This document shows positions 1-7,928 of a stretch of 56,743 bases of DNA, piece by piece. The position numbers and the translations under genes were made by a program. The stretch covers positions 1-56,743 of the forward strand of contig NZ_JAGUCN010000032.1 in the NCBI RefSeq assembly GCF_018271975.1. Reading direction: 5' to 3'. The notes below the pieces were generated by a model. The model searched no databases. It was not told the origin of the DNA and saw only the letters and a list, made by a program, of their open reading frames with translations. The DNA comes from Carboxylicivirga mesophila. Lineage in GTDB: Bacteria; Bacteroidota; Bacteroidia; Bacteroidales; Marinilabiliaceae. Each line of letters opens with the position of its first letter. The stretch's first letter is position 1.

Positions 1-72
1 CTCGTCCTTATCACAGGCGAAGCAACTAAGAATAAAGAGTGCACAAGAAATCCAATAGACTGGTTTATTCAT
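1..72 (-). CDS. Lipoprotein, N-terminal fragment (runs off window)
   Basis: Reading leftwards from an ATG at 70-72, 24 codons stay open to the window edge. They give a positively charged start, a hydrophobic stretch (WISCALFILSCFAC) and then DKDE. This is a typical lipoprotein signal: the lipobox Cys is probably residue 20 (SCFAC), followed by acidic residues as often seen in Bacteroidota lipoproteins. The mature protein lies outside the window, so its function cannot be assigned. The fragment is too short for ordinary ORF cut-offs, but the signal is convincing. Confidence 0.6.
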   Translation of the reverse strand, partial: MNKPVYWISCALFILSCFACDKDE

Positions 73-443
73 TGCGTTTAAATTATAGATGTAGGTTCAC
101 TATTCTTTATCTCATAATCTACATAAAAAATGCTCAAGCACTTGAATAAACCACTGTTTGGGTCAGGTTATTCTTAGCAAAAACACTTATAAGTAGCTTT
201 CCCTTCGGCGGTAACAAAGTAATGTAATTCTTTACATTAGACCAAATGGTCGGTTGACATTTTTTTAATCTTAATAGTTAATTAATATGCTATCATTAAT
301 TACAGTGCTCTTGAGTGATATATTCTATTCGCAAACAAGAAATTTGCTTTAACTCAAAGCATAATTTACGAACGTGTGAGCTGATGCATCAGCACTAAGA
401 AATACTCGATCACATATACGTATCCATCTGCTATTAAAAGAAA
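73..443. other. Intergenic region upstream of the lipoprotein gene
   Basis: This AT-rich stretch of about 370 bases has no convincing ORF. It lies upstream of the leftward lipoprotein gene and downstream of the chemoreceptor terminator, so it should hold the lipoprotein promoter. I do not see a good TAnnTTTG box in the right orientation. Its only clear structures are the two short palindromes listed at 221-251. Confidence 0.4.
221..251. promoter_or_regulatory. Two adjacent short palindromes, possible operator
   Basis: AATGTAA (221-227) and TTACATT (232-238) form an inverted repeat with a 4-nt spacer. GACC-AAAT-GGTC (240-251) follows directly. GACCnnnnGGTC dyads resemble TetR-family operators, but no TetR gene is in view. 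They lie about 150-180 bases upstream of the leftward lipoprotein gene. The assignment is inference. Confidence 0.25.
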
Positions 444-464
444 GCCACCCCGCTTTGGGGTGGC
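444..464 (-). terminator. Rho-independent terminator of the chemoreceptor gene
   Basis: GCCACCCC (444-451) pairs with GGGGTGGC (457-464). On the minus strand the hairpin is followed by a T-rich run (complement of 436-443). It lies about 40 bases past the chemoreceptor stop. The AAGCCACC stem recurs in several other terminators of this window. Confidence 0.8.
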
Positions 465-501
465 CTTAAAAATATCTTATACAATAGTATGTTATGGCGT
501 A

Positions 502-1977
502 TTAGCCCTGTTGCTTAGCCAACTTAAAAAATGCCACCAACTGCTTAAACTCTTGTGCCTGCATCTTCAGCTCTTCAGCATTGCTGGTTAATTCTTCGGC
601 TGTTTCAGCATTTACTTGCGTTGAGCGGTTAAGTTCCGACAATACTGCGTTAATCTGCTCAGAACCTACATTTTGTTCATTGCTTGCCGTGTAAACCTCG
701 TGCATCAGTTCAGCCGTCCGCTCAATCTCGGGTATTGTCTCTGAAACCAGGCGCACTGCTTCCTCCGAGACCTCGACGCTTGAGCCAGATAGCTTCACAA
801 TCTCTTCGGCTGCACTTTTGCTTAGTTCGGCCAGGTTTTTAACCTCGTTGGCCACTACTGCAAAGCCACGACCTGCAGACCCCGCACGAGCTGATTCCAC
901 AGCTGCATTCAGCGCCAGTATGTTGGTTTGGTTAGCAATATCATTGATAATACCAATTTTAGAGGAAATACCCTGTATGGCATTCAGGCTCTTATCGGTT
1001 GAGTTACTAACGTTGACCATGGATTGGGCAGCTTTGGCTGCCTTTGTGCGTGTCTGATCAGAATTGGCCGTGTTTTGTTGAATGGAAGCAAGCATTTCTT
1101 CCATGGAGGCCGAAACTTCCTCCAACGAGCTGGCCTGCTGAGTGGCGGCCTCCGAAACCCGGGTGGAACTAATACTCAACTCTTCGCTTGCCACGGCAAT
1201 ATTGTTGGCACCTGTGGTGATTGAGGTTACTATTTTGCGTATGCTCTCAATCATCTGGTGAAGACTCTTGCCTATTTCTCCAAGTTCATCATTGCTTTGT
1301 GCATCAATATCAACAGTCAGGTCGCCATTGGCAATGCGTTTACTGGTGAGCAGAATGCCTTTAAATGAATTGTTAATGCGCCGGATAATGATAAAACTAA
1401 TTAAAATGGCAATCACAATAATGCAGAGCGTAAAAGCCGATATCTGTAATACCGATGATTTGACACTTTTGTAAACCGGTTCGGTGCTGGTAGATACAAT
1501 AAACAGGCCTCTGATATCGCCAGCATGCATGGCTGTTTGACTCTGCCCCTGATTATGACAAAAGGCGCAGTTGAGTTCCTCACTGTAATACACTGGCCGA
1601 ATAATCCGCAGCTCACTGGTTTGGTCATCAAATACCTTTAGCGACTGAAGATTGTTTTCCTTCAATGTGTTTTCATATGCAACTTCTTCCGCAGTTGCCT
1701 GGTGGTTCTTATTTAAGGCTTCCTGTGATACAATCCTGAATTTATACGAGCCTTCCAATAGGTCTTCTGTTTCATCGGCATTATCTTCCGACATACTCCC
1801 ATCGGTATGGTATCGTAAGAAATGCATGGTATACAAATCAAGTATGGAATTGCTCTTGTTTTCAAGGTCATCAATTCCTTGTGAATAAATGCGCATGGAT
1901 GATACCAGCAAGGCAATAACCCCGCATGATAGAACCGGAAGTATAACGAGTAAAAGTAATTTTCTTTTTAATGACAT
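502..1977 (-). CDS. Methyl-accepting chemotaxis protein with periplasmic haem-binding motif
   Basis: A 491-aa transmembrane chemoreceptor. An N-terminal membrane anchor (about residues 7-27) precedes a periplasmic domain of about 150 residues. That domain carries CAFCH (Cys137-His141), the covalent c-type haem motif, as in the DUF3365/Tll0287-like sensor fold. A second membrane segment lies at about 178-199 and a HAMP region at about 200-250. A long coiled-coil signalling domain follows, with the conserved hairpin tip around [15 protein letters not shown]. The protein probably senses redox state, oxygen/NO or another haem ligand and signals to CheA/CheW, which are not in the window. The next genes upstream on the same strand encode a cytochrome c and a barrel, so a respiratory or redox theme is plausible. 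The domain architecture is seen in sequence; the ligand is unknown. Confidence 0.88.
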   Translation of the reverse strand: MSLKRKLLLLVILPVLSCGVIALLVSSMRIYSQGIDDLENKSNSILDLYTMHFLRYHTDGSMSEDNADETEDLLEGSYKFRIVSQEALNKNHQATAEEVAYENTLKENNLQSLKVFDDQTSELRIIRPVYYSEELNCAFCHNQGQSQTAMHAGDIRGLFIVSTSTEPVYKSVKSSVLQISAFTLCIIVIAILISFIIIRRINNSFKGILLTSKRIANGDLTVDIDAQSNDELGEIGKSLHQMIESIRKIVTSITTGANNIAVASEELSISSTRVSEAATQQASSLEEVSASMEEMLASIQQNTANSDQTRTKAAKAAQSMVNVSNSTDKSLNAIQGISSKIGIINDIANQTNILALNAAVESARAGSAGRGFAVVANEVKNLAELSKSAAEEIVKLSGSSVEVSEEAVRLVSETIPEIERTAELMHEVYTASNEQNVGSEQINAVLSELNRSTQVNAETAEELTSNAEELKMQAQEFKQLVAFFKLAKQQG

Positions 1978-2158
1978 GGGCTTGTGGTTAAAAGTGTTTA
2001 ATTAATCATTTAAGTTTTATAAAAATTGCTTATCCCGATTAAGTAATTTTCATTAGCTGCATGCAGCTATTAGCAAAACTTCCTGCCTTCTGCGGTAATT
2101 CCCTCATTAGATACTGCATTTGATGTCTCGAATCAGCTTTGCTTGCCCAATTGTCTGT

Positions 2159-2578
2159 TTATTGGTCTTGGAGTGCTCTCACATAGTTTACAACGGCCCA
2201 TTTGGCTTCTTCCTCCGGAATCAGTTTCATAAAATCTGGCCGGTCGGCAATGCCCACAAATGACAAATAGTAAAGTTCTCCATCGGTATATTCTTCCATG
2301 TATTTGGCTGACAAGTCGCCCGGAGGTGTTTTCATATTCTTAGACATTACGCCATCGCCTTTGCCTTTTTTGCCATGGCATGATACACAATGACGATTAA
2401 AATTGCGAAGACCAATCATTTTCAATGAGGCATCATCCTTGTATGGATTTTCTTTGTTTTGATATTCGGCAGGCACTTCTTTCTTAGTGTGCTCCTGCTT
2501 GGTCGTTTTAGTCGTAAACGAGATGTGGATGATAGCCCAAAGCGCTATAACCGCGAGTTTAAACAGATGTTTTTTCAT
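2159..2578 (-). CDS. Small c-type cytochrome
   Basis: A 139-aa exported protein. An N-terminal hydrophobic segment (about residues 8-22) is either a signal peptide or a membrane anchor. A single haem site CVSCH sits about half-way along and is followed by GKKGKGDG, typical of class I cytochrome c. Near the C-terminus DFMKLIP provides a likely axial methionine. It is probably a periplasmic electron carrier or the haem subunit of a larger oxidoreductase. It lies between the haem chemoreceptor and a DUF5777 barrel, all on the minus strand. The DUF5777 stop is 21 bases from its start, so those two are probably co-transcribed. The electron-transfer partner is unknown. Confidence 0.85.
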   Translation of the reverse strand: MKKHLFKLAVIALWAIIHISFTTKTTKQEHTKKEVPAEYQNKENPYKDDASLKMIGLRNFNRHCVSCHGKKGKGDGVMSKNMKTPPGDLSAKYMEEYTDGELYYLSFVGIADRPDFMKLIPEEEAKWAVVNYVRALQDQ

Positions 2579-2599
2579 AGTAGTTATGATTATTTAGTA

Positions 2600-3481
2600 T
2601 TAAAAGAAGTTGTATAAACGTGTAATAGTAAATCCAAACCTGATTTCGCCCTCCCTGAAATCGTTGCGATTAAACAGCATATTGTGCTGTGGCAAAAATC
2701 CGTCGGATGATGAAATATACAGCTGAAATACGTGTGCACTGGTTCTTATTTCCCAACCCAGGCCAATATTTGCATAGGGCGTACTGGTAAACTCACGGTG
2801 CTCGGTAATTGAATTCAGTTCCAGTGGCACATCGCACTGAAATAATATGGCATGCTTATAGTTAACGGTGATGCGGCCATTCAATCCAACGGCTATTTTG
2901 TCATGATCCATGCCCGGCTCTGTTGCATTAAAATGCGAAAAACTGGTATTGGCCTGAATACTGGCCACCTCACCAAACTTACGCCCAACAATAAGTTGGG
3001 CAAAATAAGATAAGCGATCAGAGAAGGCATAATCCGTACCGAACACCTCCTTTTCGCGGCCATCAATAGCCATATTGCCATAAAAGCCTACAGCCACCGG
3101 AATCCTGTTTTTACGGGTTTGCTCCAGCAAAGTATATTTGAGCGAAAAATCACTGTACATCCTCACTAAATGCAAGCCATAACCAACCTGCATATTCTTA
3201 AGTGGTACATAGTTGACCCCGGTTCTGATGAAAGCACCCGGCGCATATATCCCGAAAACATCCTTTATGCCATTATCCATATTTCCAAACTTATGTTGAA
3301 TCATAAATTCGAAAGTCTTCTTAACAGGTATAAAGGTGGTTTGGTTATCGACCAGTAGACCACTTAAAAACGGTTCGCTTACCGGTAAGTCTTTCTCAAT
3401 AGTGTTTTGTGGAACAACATCCTGGGCCATTGTGGAAAGCCCAATAAAAATTGTAAAGGCAAGAGTAAGTAAATTCTTCAT
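2600..3481 (-). CDS. DUF5777 family outer-membrane beta-barrel protein
   Basis: I start this protein at the ATG at 3479-3481, which gives 293 aa beginning MKNLLTLAFTIFIGLSTMAQ, a clear signal peptide ending in an A-Q cleavage site. A longer in-frame start exists but only adds an unlikely N-terminal tail. The mature part has alternating amphipathic strands, many aromatic residues and a C-terminal ending in F, as expected of an outer-membrane barrel. The sequence is DUF5777-like (motifs such as FMIQHKFGNM and the GVNYVPLKNMQVGYGLH region). In Bacteroidota, members of this family often sit next to cytochromes or haem proteins, as here. Its substrate or role is not known. Confidence 0.8.
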   Translation of the reverse strand: MKNLLTLAFTIFIGLSTMAQDVVPQNTIEKDLPVSEPFLSGLLVDNQTTFIPVKKTFEFMIQHKFGNMDNGIKDVFGIYAPGAFIRTGVNYVPLKNMQVGYGLHLVRMYSDFSLKYTLLEQTRKNRIPVAVGFYGNMAIDGREKEVFGTDYAFSDRLSYFAQLIVGRKFGEVASIQANTSFSHFNATEPGMDHDKIAVGLNGRITVNYKHAILFQCDVPLELNSITEHREFTSTPYANIGLGWEIRTSAHVFQLYISSSDGFLPQHNMLFNRNDFREGEIRFGFTITRLYNFF

Positions 3482-3972
3482 GTATGTTTGGATTGTAATG
3501 GTAATGCAGTGGTACACCTTCTCGGTCGGAGCAAAATGGCCATTGGGCAATTAACGATAATCCCAATAAAAACAGAGGAAAGCAAATGAGAGGCAGGTAA
3601 CAGGCCGGACCTCGTCCTGTTTAAATCTTCGATGCCTGTTTGAATTATGTTGTACCCACAATCAAACAGAGCCAGAAGTACTGTACCTAAGAAGGTACAA
3701 TCCAGCAAAGCAACTCTTTTCATTCGAGCAACGGTATTAGGTGTAATTAAAAGTCAAATGAAATATAGTCAATTATTATAATAATCTGAAAATGAATTGG
3801 GTAAACAATCAGATTCGAAGCTCAGGAAATAAGTCTATTTGATTGGTATGATGACTATTAGAGAAAAGATTCTGGATATAATTGTAATTTAGATTGAATT
3901 AAGCATACTTCTTCATACACCTATATATTAATTGATAAGTGCCTGATCATAAATGCACATAGCTAAATTAGC
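3482..3972. other. 491-base intergenic region with one palindrome
   Basis: This region lies between the DUF5777 gene and the MFS gene. A minus-strand reading frame reaches into it (to 3723), but it overlaps the DUF5777 signal-peptide end in another frame, has no family resemblance and is probably spurious. The main feature is TGTACCT-AAGA-AGGTACA at 3682-3699. The rest is AT-rich with no recognisable gene. Confidence 0.4.
3682..3699. promoter_or_regulatory. Perfect 7-bp-arm palindrome upstream of DUF5777/cytochrome c genes
   Basis: TGTACCT (3682-3688) and AGGTACA (3693-3699) are perfect inverted arms around AAGA. The site lies about 200 bases upstream of the DUF5777 start, so it could be an operator for the DUF5777-cytochrome c unit. 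No regulator is identified. Confidence 0.3.
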
Positions 3973-5190
3973 TTAGGGACATATTAGGTTGCGTTCACTC
4001 CTTTTATATAACCAATAGAAGCCATTGGCCAATACCGCACACACAAACATACTGATACCCAATGGTAGCAGGTTGCCTGTATAAAATACAGCAGTTAGAG
4101 AACCTATTAAAAAACTGACAACAAAACGGGTAACGCCAATCATGGCATTGGCCGCACCACTAATTTTTGGTAAGAGGTTCAGAATGGTAGCGGTGGCATT
4201 GCCAAACACCATGCCCAGACTGCCAATATAAAACACCACGCCGGCAAATACCGGAATGAAATGTGCTTCACCATCAACGGTGAAGATAAATATAAGGGTA
4301 GCCGCTACCAATCCGGCAAACAAACCTGTTTTTAGAAGCAGCTGGGGTGAGTATTTTTTTAGCAGTCGGTTATTAAGTAAGGACAGTACCACGTTGAGCA
4401 ATACATTGGCGGCAAATAAAATCGGAAACACCTCGGGTTTCATGCCGAAATATTCGAGGTAGATAAACGATGAACTGGTGATGAATACAAACATGCCACT
4501 CATAGAAAAGGCAGTTGCCAATAGCAGTAGCACAGCTGGCTTCGACTGAAAGAATAGCTTGTATTTGCTGAAAAATTGCCCGGGGGTAATACGCCGGGTA
4601 ATCAGGTGCGCCTCTCTCGACTCGGGCATAAACGTATAAAACAATACCCATAAGACCAAACCATAGGCCGCCAGGAACCAGAAGATGGACTGCCACCCGA
4701 TTAATTGCCCCAATGCGGTGCCAATGATGGGCGACACCAATGGTGCAAACATCATGACCATGCCCACCATGGTGGCCAGCCGGGCGACCTTGGCTCCTTT
4801 AAACCAGTCGCGTACAAACACCATGGCCGTTACCGACGAAAAACCACCACCAAAAGCCTGAACAGCACGTAAGACCCATACCTGCTCTATGGTGCGACAA
4901 AACGGAATGCTGAGTGCCGACAAGATGTATAGCGTAATGCCTGTCATGGCCAGGGTTTTTCTGCCAAAGGCATCGGACAATGGTCCGCCAAAGAAATTAC
5001 CCATAGCAAACCCCAGAAAATAGACCGTTAAAGTTATCTCAACCAGGTTAATGGTCACCCCAAAATAATCGGCCATAATAGGCATGGATGACAGGTAGGT
5101 ATCGATGGCCAGCGGCGACATAGCCGTTAGCATAGCCAGTAATATGGTGATGGCTGGTATAAAATATTTTGAATCTTTACTGATGGTCAT
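3973..5190 (-). CDS. MFS multidrug efflux transporter, Bcr/CflA type
   Basis: A 405-aa integral membrane protein with about 12 hydrophobic helices. The N-terminal half has the motif LAIDTYLSSMPIMADYFGV and then GNFFGGPLSDAFGRK, the MFS motif A region of Bcr/CflA drug:proton antiporters (compare IDMYLPALP and GPLSDRFGRR). I choose the start at 5188-5190 because AAAGGAAG precedes it at ribosome-binding distance, one of the few such sites in this window. An ATG ten codons upstream is the alternative. It probably exports drugs or small metabolites across the inner membrane in exchange for protons. The substrate cannot be read from the sequence. Confidence 0.85.
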   Translation of the reverse strand: MTISKDSKYFIPAITILLAMLTAMSPLAIDTYLSSMPIMADYFGVTINLVEITLTVYFLGFAMGNFFGGPLSDAFGRKTLAMTGITLYILSALSIPFCRTIEQVWVLRAVQAFGGGFSSVTAMVFVRDWFKGAKVARLATMVGMVMMFAPLVSPIIGTALGQLIGWQSIFWFLAAYGLVLWVLFYTFMPESREAHLITRRITPGQFFSKYKLFFQSKPAVLLLLATAFSMSGMFVFITSSSFIYLEYFGMKPEVFPILFAANVLLNVVLSLLNNRLLKKYSPQLLLKTGLFAGLVAATLIFIFTVDGEAHFIPVFAGVVFYIGSLGMVFGNATATILNLLPKISGAANAMIGVTRFVVSFLIGSLTAVFYTGNLLPLGISMFVCAVLANGFYWLYKRSERNLICP

Positions 5191-5398
5191 AACGCTTCCT
5201 TTCTTGGCACAAATAAGCATTGCACTAGTCCTGTACCAATTACTCTAACACAATATTCCCTTCTGAAATAAACAGATTGAAGGCTTTGCCTTACAAAAAG
5301 GAAGCCAAGGTTACAGTTCCGGACAACAAAATGAAGAAAAGCTGTCATAACGACCAGAAGCTACTTTGCCATTTGATAAAAGTTAAGGATTATTAGGT

Positions 5399-5427
5399 AT
5401 TGGGTAGACAACCATCCATTACCTTTG
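5399..5427 (+). promoter_or_regulatory. Bacteroidota-type promoter of the small barrel gene
   Basis: TACCTTTG (5420-5427) matches the TAnnTTTG -7 box. ATTG (5399-5402) is a fair -33 element with a 17-nt spacer. Transcription would begin a few bases before the ATG at 5452, which supports the shorter start. Confidence 0.5.
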
Positions 5428-5451
5428 CAGCGCGAAAACAATTTTGGACGG

Positions 5452-6030
5452 ATGAAGAAACTAATATTAATAGCCCTGCTTATTGGCACGGCATGGGTCA
5501 CTAAGGCACAGGTATTTGGCTCACCGCAGATGCTGGGTAAAGGCAAAGGAAACTTTGGCATGATGCCCACCCTACTGGTGAATAATGGCAATGATCAGCT
5601 GATGCTGTTTATGAACGGCGGCTATGGCATTGCCCAGGGCGTTGATTTAGGCATGAAGCTGGGCGTATTTGGCAACAGCAATTTTGTTGGTATGGATGTG
5701 CAGTTCAGCAAAAGCAAAAACTTTTCGTTTGCAGCCGGTATCCATTCCTTTAATGATGTGGCTCTCGACCTCACGGGTTTGCTATCGTTTAATGTGGGTA
5801 AAGGGGCGCGCCTGGCCACCGGCCTGGATGCCGATATTGTATTTGCCAACACTACCCGCGTGCCGGTATGGATTCCCATCAACCTGGAAATATGGATCAA
5901 AGAGAACATGACCTTTATGCTCGAAGCCGATATCGACACCAAGCTGTTTAGCAACAGTTACCACCTTATTTCGGCGGGTATTCAGGTGTATTTTAAAAAA
6001 ACGAGAACACTATTTGACACAAAGGATTGA
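5452..6030 (+). CDS. Small predicted outer-membrane barrel, hypothetical
   Basis: A 192-aa exported protein. The start at 5452 gives MKKLILIALLIGTAWVTKAQ, a clean signal peptide; the longer frame from 5425 would place the start inside the promoter. The mature part contains alternating short strands rich in Gly, Phe and Met and ends with HLISAGIQVYFKK, a pattern of a small eight-strand-like barrel. I recognise no named family. It stands alone between the MFS gene and the LRR gene, transcribed rightward toward the leftward LRR gene, with its own promoter. The function is unknown. Confidence 0.65.
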   Translation: MKKLILIALLIGTAWVTKAQVFGSPQMLGKGKGNFGMMPTLLVNNGNDQLMLFMNGGYGIAQGVDLGMKLGVFGNSNFVGMDVQFSKSKNFSFAAGIHSFNDVALDLTGLLSFNVGKGARLATGLDADIVFANTTRVPVWIPINLEIWIKENMTFMLEADIDTKLFSNSYHLISAGIQVYFKKTRTLFDTKD

Positions 6031-6127
6031 GTAAGCCGATACGCTTTTATTAGGTCGTATCGGGAAATGTAGGATAGTCTCTACCCTCTCAATTGCCTTC
6101 TCTATCGACTCTGCGGTAAAAAATAAA

Positions 6128-6153
6128 AAGCCACCCCTAAAATGAGATGGCTT
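6128..6153 (-). terminator. Terminator of the LRR gene
   Basis: AAGCCACC (6128-6135) pairs with GATGGCTT (6146-6153). The minus strand continues with a T-run from AAATAAAA. It is placed 22 bases after the LRR gene stop and belongs to the AAGCCACC-stem terminator set. Confidence 0.7.
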
Positions 6154-6174
6154 CAAAATGACGTATGGATTGAA

Positions 6175-7617
6175 TTACATTTTTACTTTACAGTCAGGCA
6201 ATAGCTTCGTCAATTTATCCAACTCACTTTGAGGAAGTGGATTTCCTTTCAGAATAATTGTCTTCAATTCCTTACAGGCACCAATTTCATCGGGGATGAG
6301 CTTAATACGATTCTTTGACAGATCCAGACGCTTCAGATTAACCAACTGGCCAATTTCAATTGGAATACTCTCAATGTCCTGGTTCTTAAAGTAAATTTGG
6401 TTTAACTGGGTCAGCTCGCACACCTCTACCGGAAACTCGCCCAGCTTGTTAAATGACATATACATCAGCATATAGCCCTGTGTTGATGTATGGGTTACCA
6501 TGGACTCATATGGGTTTAATTCTCCCGATTCAACCGCTTTATCGTGCGCATCTTTCGCTGCAGCGTATTCGTTCATTTGCTGCTTTGACGCATAGGCACT
6601 ATAGTCGTTTTTAAATTCTTCATAAGCTGCCATTCCGCGGTTGGTCACTTCCACCTGACGCGCTGACAAATCCACTTTAGTATCTTTATTTAAAAGGTAG
6701 TATCCATTTTGCTCATTGCAACGATCGCGCAGTACTTCCCATTTCATGGTGCGATTATTGGACATGCCCGAATACATATTCAGTGCCTTATTAACCTGCA
6801 CAATGGCATCGTTATACTGTTGAAGATAAGCATAGGCTAAAGCCATATTGGCCCGTAAAGTAGCCGCCACTTTTTTATTGATGCGTGATTTACGATCATT
6901 CAGATCCGTCTGCTCCAATTCCTTTTCCCAGGCAGCAATGGCCGTCTCCAGTTTAGCTTTCGCCTCAGCATGCTGATAATCGGCATTTATCAGCTTATAA
7001 GCCTCAGCAGCCTCTTGGGCTACCGCTTGTAAGGCATCGTAATTATGCTCTTTACTGGTTTTAGGATAGAATACCTCTACTTCTTCATCAACATAGCGAA
7101 ACATCACGGCCTTATCAACAAAATCCTGCGCCTTGGCCTGCACATTAGCAAACTCATCCTCCGCCACTATTTCTTTGTAAGTATCTGCCTGCTTTTTCCA
7201 TACATCTACCAGTATGGCTTCCAGAAAATAACAATCGTCTTTACCAAACATGGTGCTTGAATTACCGGCTTCCGAAGTTCTTTTGCTAAACAACACCATA
7301 CCGGTATTGTCTGTAATGCGCAAAATACCTGATGGGGTTTGGTGCTTTACCTCGTAGTAATAATTCTCAATGACTTTGGCATCTTTAATGCTCGCCCCTT
7401 TGGCCTTACAAAGATTGGCCCCTTTGTGCACGGTTTTATCACCCAATGAGATGTCTGTGTGAGCCACTTCAGCCTTAATCTGATTCCAGTCGATATCTTT
7501 TACCGGGATTCGTGGATAAGTTAAATAAGATGTTTCGGCTTTAAATTCATCAATCCTCTGTGCCGTAGCTGAAAGACAGAATAGTCCCAGCATCATTCCC
7601 AACGCTAATTTTTTCAT
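6175..7617 (-). CDS. Exported leucine-rich-repeat protein
   Basis: A 480-aa protein with the signal peptide MKKLALGMMLGLFCLSATAQ. The N-terminal 140 residues are of no known family to me. The middle (about 170-370) is mostly helical with TPR-like pairs (for example ANMALAYAYLQQYNDAIVQV). The C-terminal about 80 residues form leucine-rich repeats of the LPxxIGxLxxLxxLDLSxN type (IPIEIGQLVNLKRLDLSKN). Such repeats usually bind proteins. The protein should be periplasmic or surface exposed. It is monocistronic, with its own terminator downstream and a hairpin in its upstream region. The partner is unknown. Confidence 0.75.
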   Translation of the reverse strand: MKKLALGMMLGLFCLSATAQRIDEFKAETSYLTYPRIPVKDIDWNQIKAEVAHTDISLGDKTVHKGANLCKAKGASIKDAKVIENYYYEVKHQTPSGILRITDNTGMVLFSKRTSEAGNSSTMFGKDDCYFLEAILVDVWKKQADTYKEIVAEDEFANVQAKAQDFVDKAVMFRYVDEEVEVFYPKTSKEHNYDALQAVAQEAAEAYKLINADYQHAEAKAKLETAIAAWEKELEQTDLNDRKSRINKKVAATLRANMALAYAYLQQYNDAIVQVNKALNMYSGMSNNRTMKWEVLRDRCNEQNGYYLLNKDTKVDLSARQVEVTNRGMAAYEEFKNDYSAYASKQQMNEYAAAKDAHDKAVESGELNPYESMVTHTSTQGYMLMYMSFNKLGEFPVEVCELTQLNQIYFKNQDIESIPIEIGQLVNLKRLDLSKNRIKLIPDEIGACKELKTIILKGNPLPQSELDKLTKLLPDCKVKM

Positions 7618-7651
7618 TTATACGATTTTTATAGAGCTAACCGGCTTAACA

Positions 7652-7674
7652 TTTATCCTTTCCCTAAGGATAAA
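7652..7674. other. Perfect 9-bp-arm hairpin upstream of the LRR gene
   Basis: TTTATCCTT (7652-7660) and AAGGATAAA (7666-7674) are perfect inverted arms with a 5-nt loop, 35-57 bases upstream of the LRR start. No T-run follows on either strand, so an operator or 5'-leader hairpin is more likely than a terminator. Otherwise the 310-base gap 7618-7928 holds only the mutB terminator; I see no gene. Confidence 0.4.
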
Positions 7675-7854
7675 CGCTCCCCTATTCCAACTAACTCTTT
7701 CAGGTTATAGGCTGTTCTACTGGCATCTACTGGAATAGTTACGAAAGGAAAGAAAAATTAACATTGAAGTATAAGTAAATACTATGGTTCAACTGTTTAG
7801 AAGCATCTGAAAGAGACAAAATATTTCAATATAACCTGGCAATAAATACAAGAA

Positions 7855-7880
7855 AAGCCACCCCAAAAACGAGGTGGCTT
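7855..7880 (-). terminator. Terminator of the methylmalonyl-CoA mutase operon
   Basis: AAGCCACC (7855-7862) pairs with GGTGGCTT (7873-7880), with T-rich sequence following on the minus strand. It lies about 50 bases past the large-subunit stop. Confidence 0.8.
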
Positions 7881-7928
7881 TCTTATATCTATTGCACGGT
7901 GCTCAATGCACTGCGCACTATTTACAAA

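Noticed and set aside
3478-3723. 81-codon minus-strand reading frame upstream of the DUF5777 gene
   Set aside because: It overlaps the DUF5777 start region in another frame, lacks family resemblance and contains an operator-like palindrome; it is probably non-coding.
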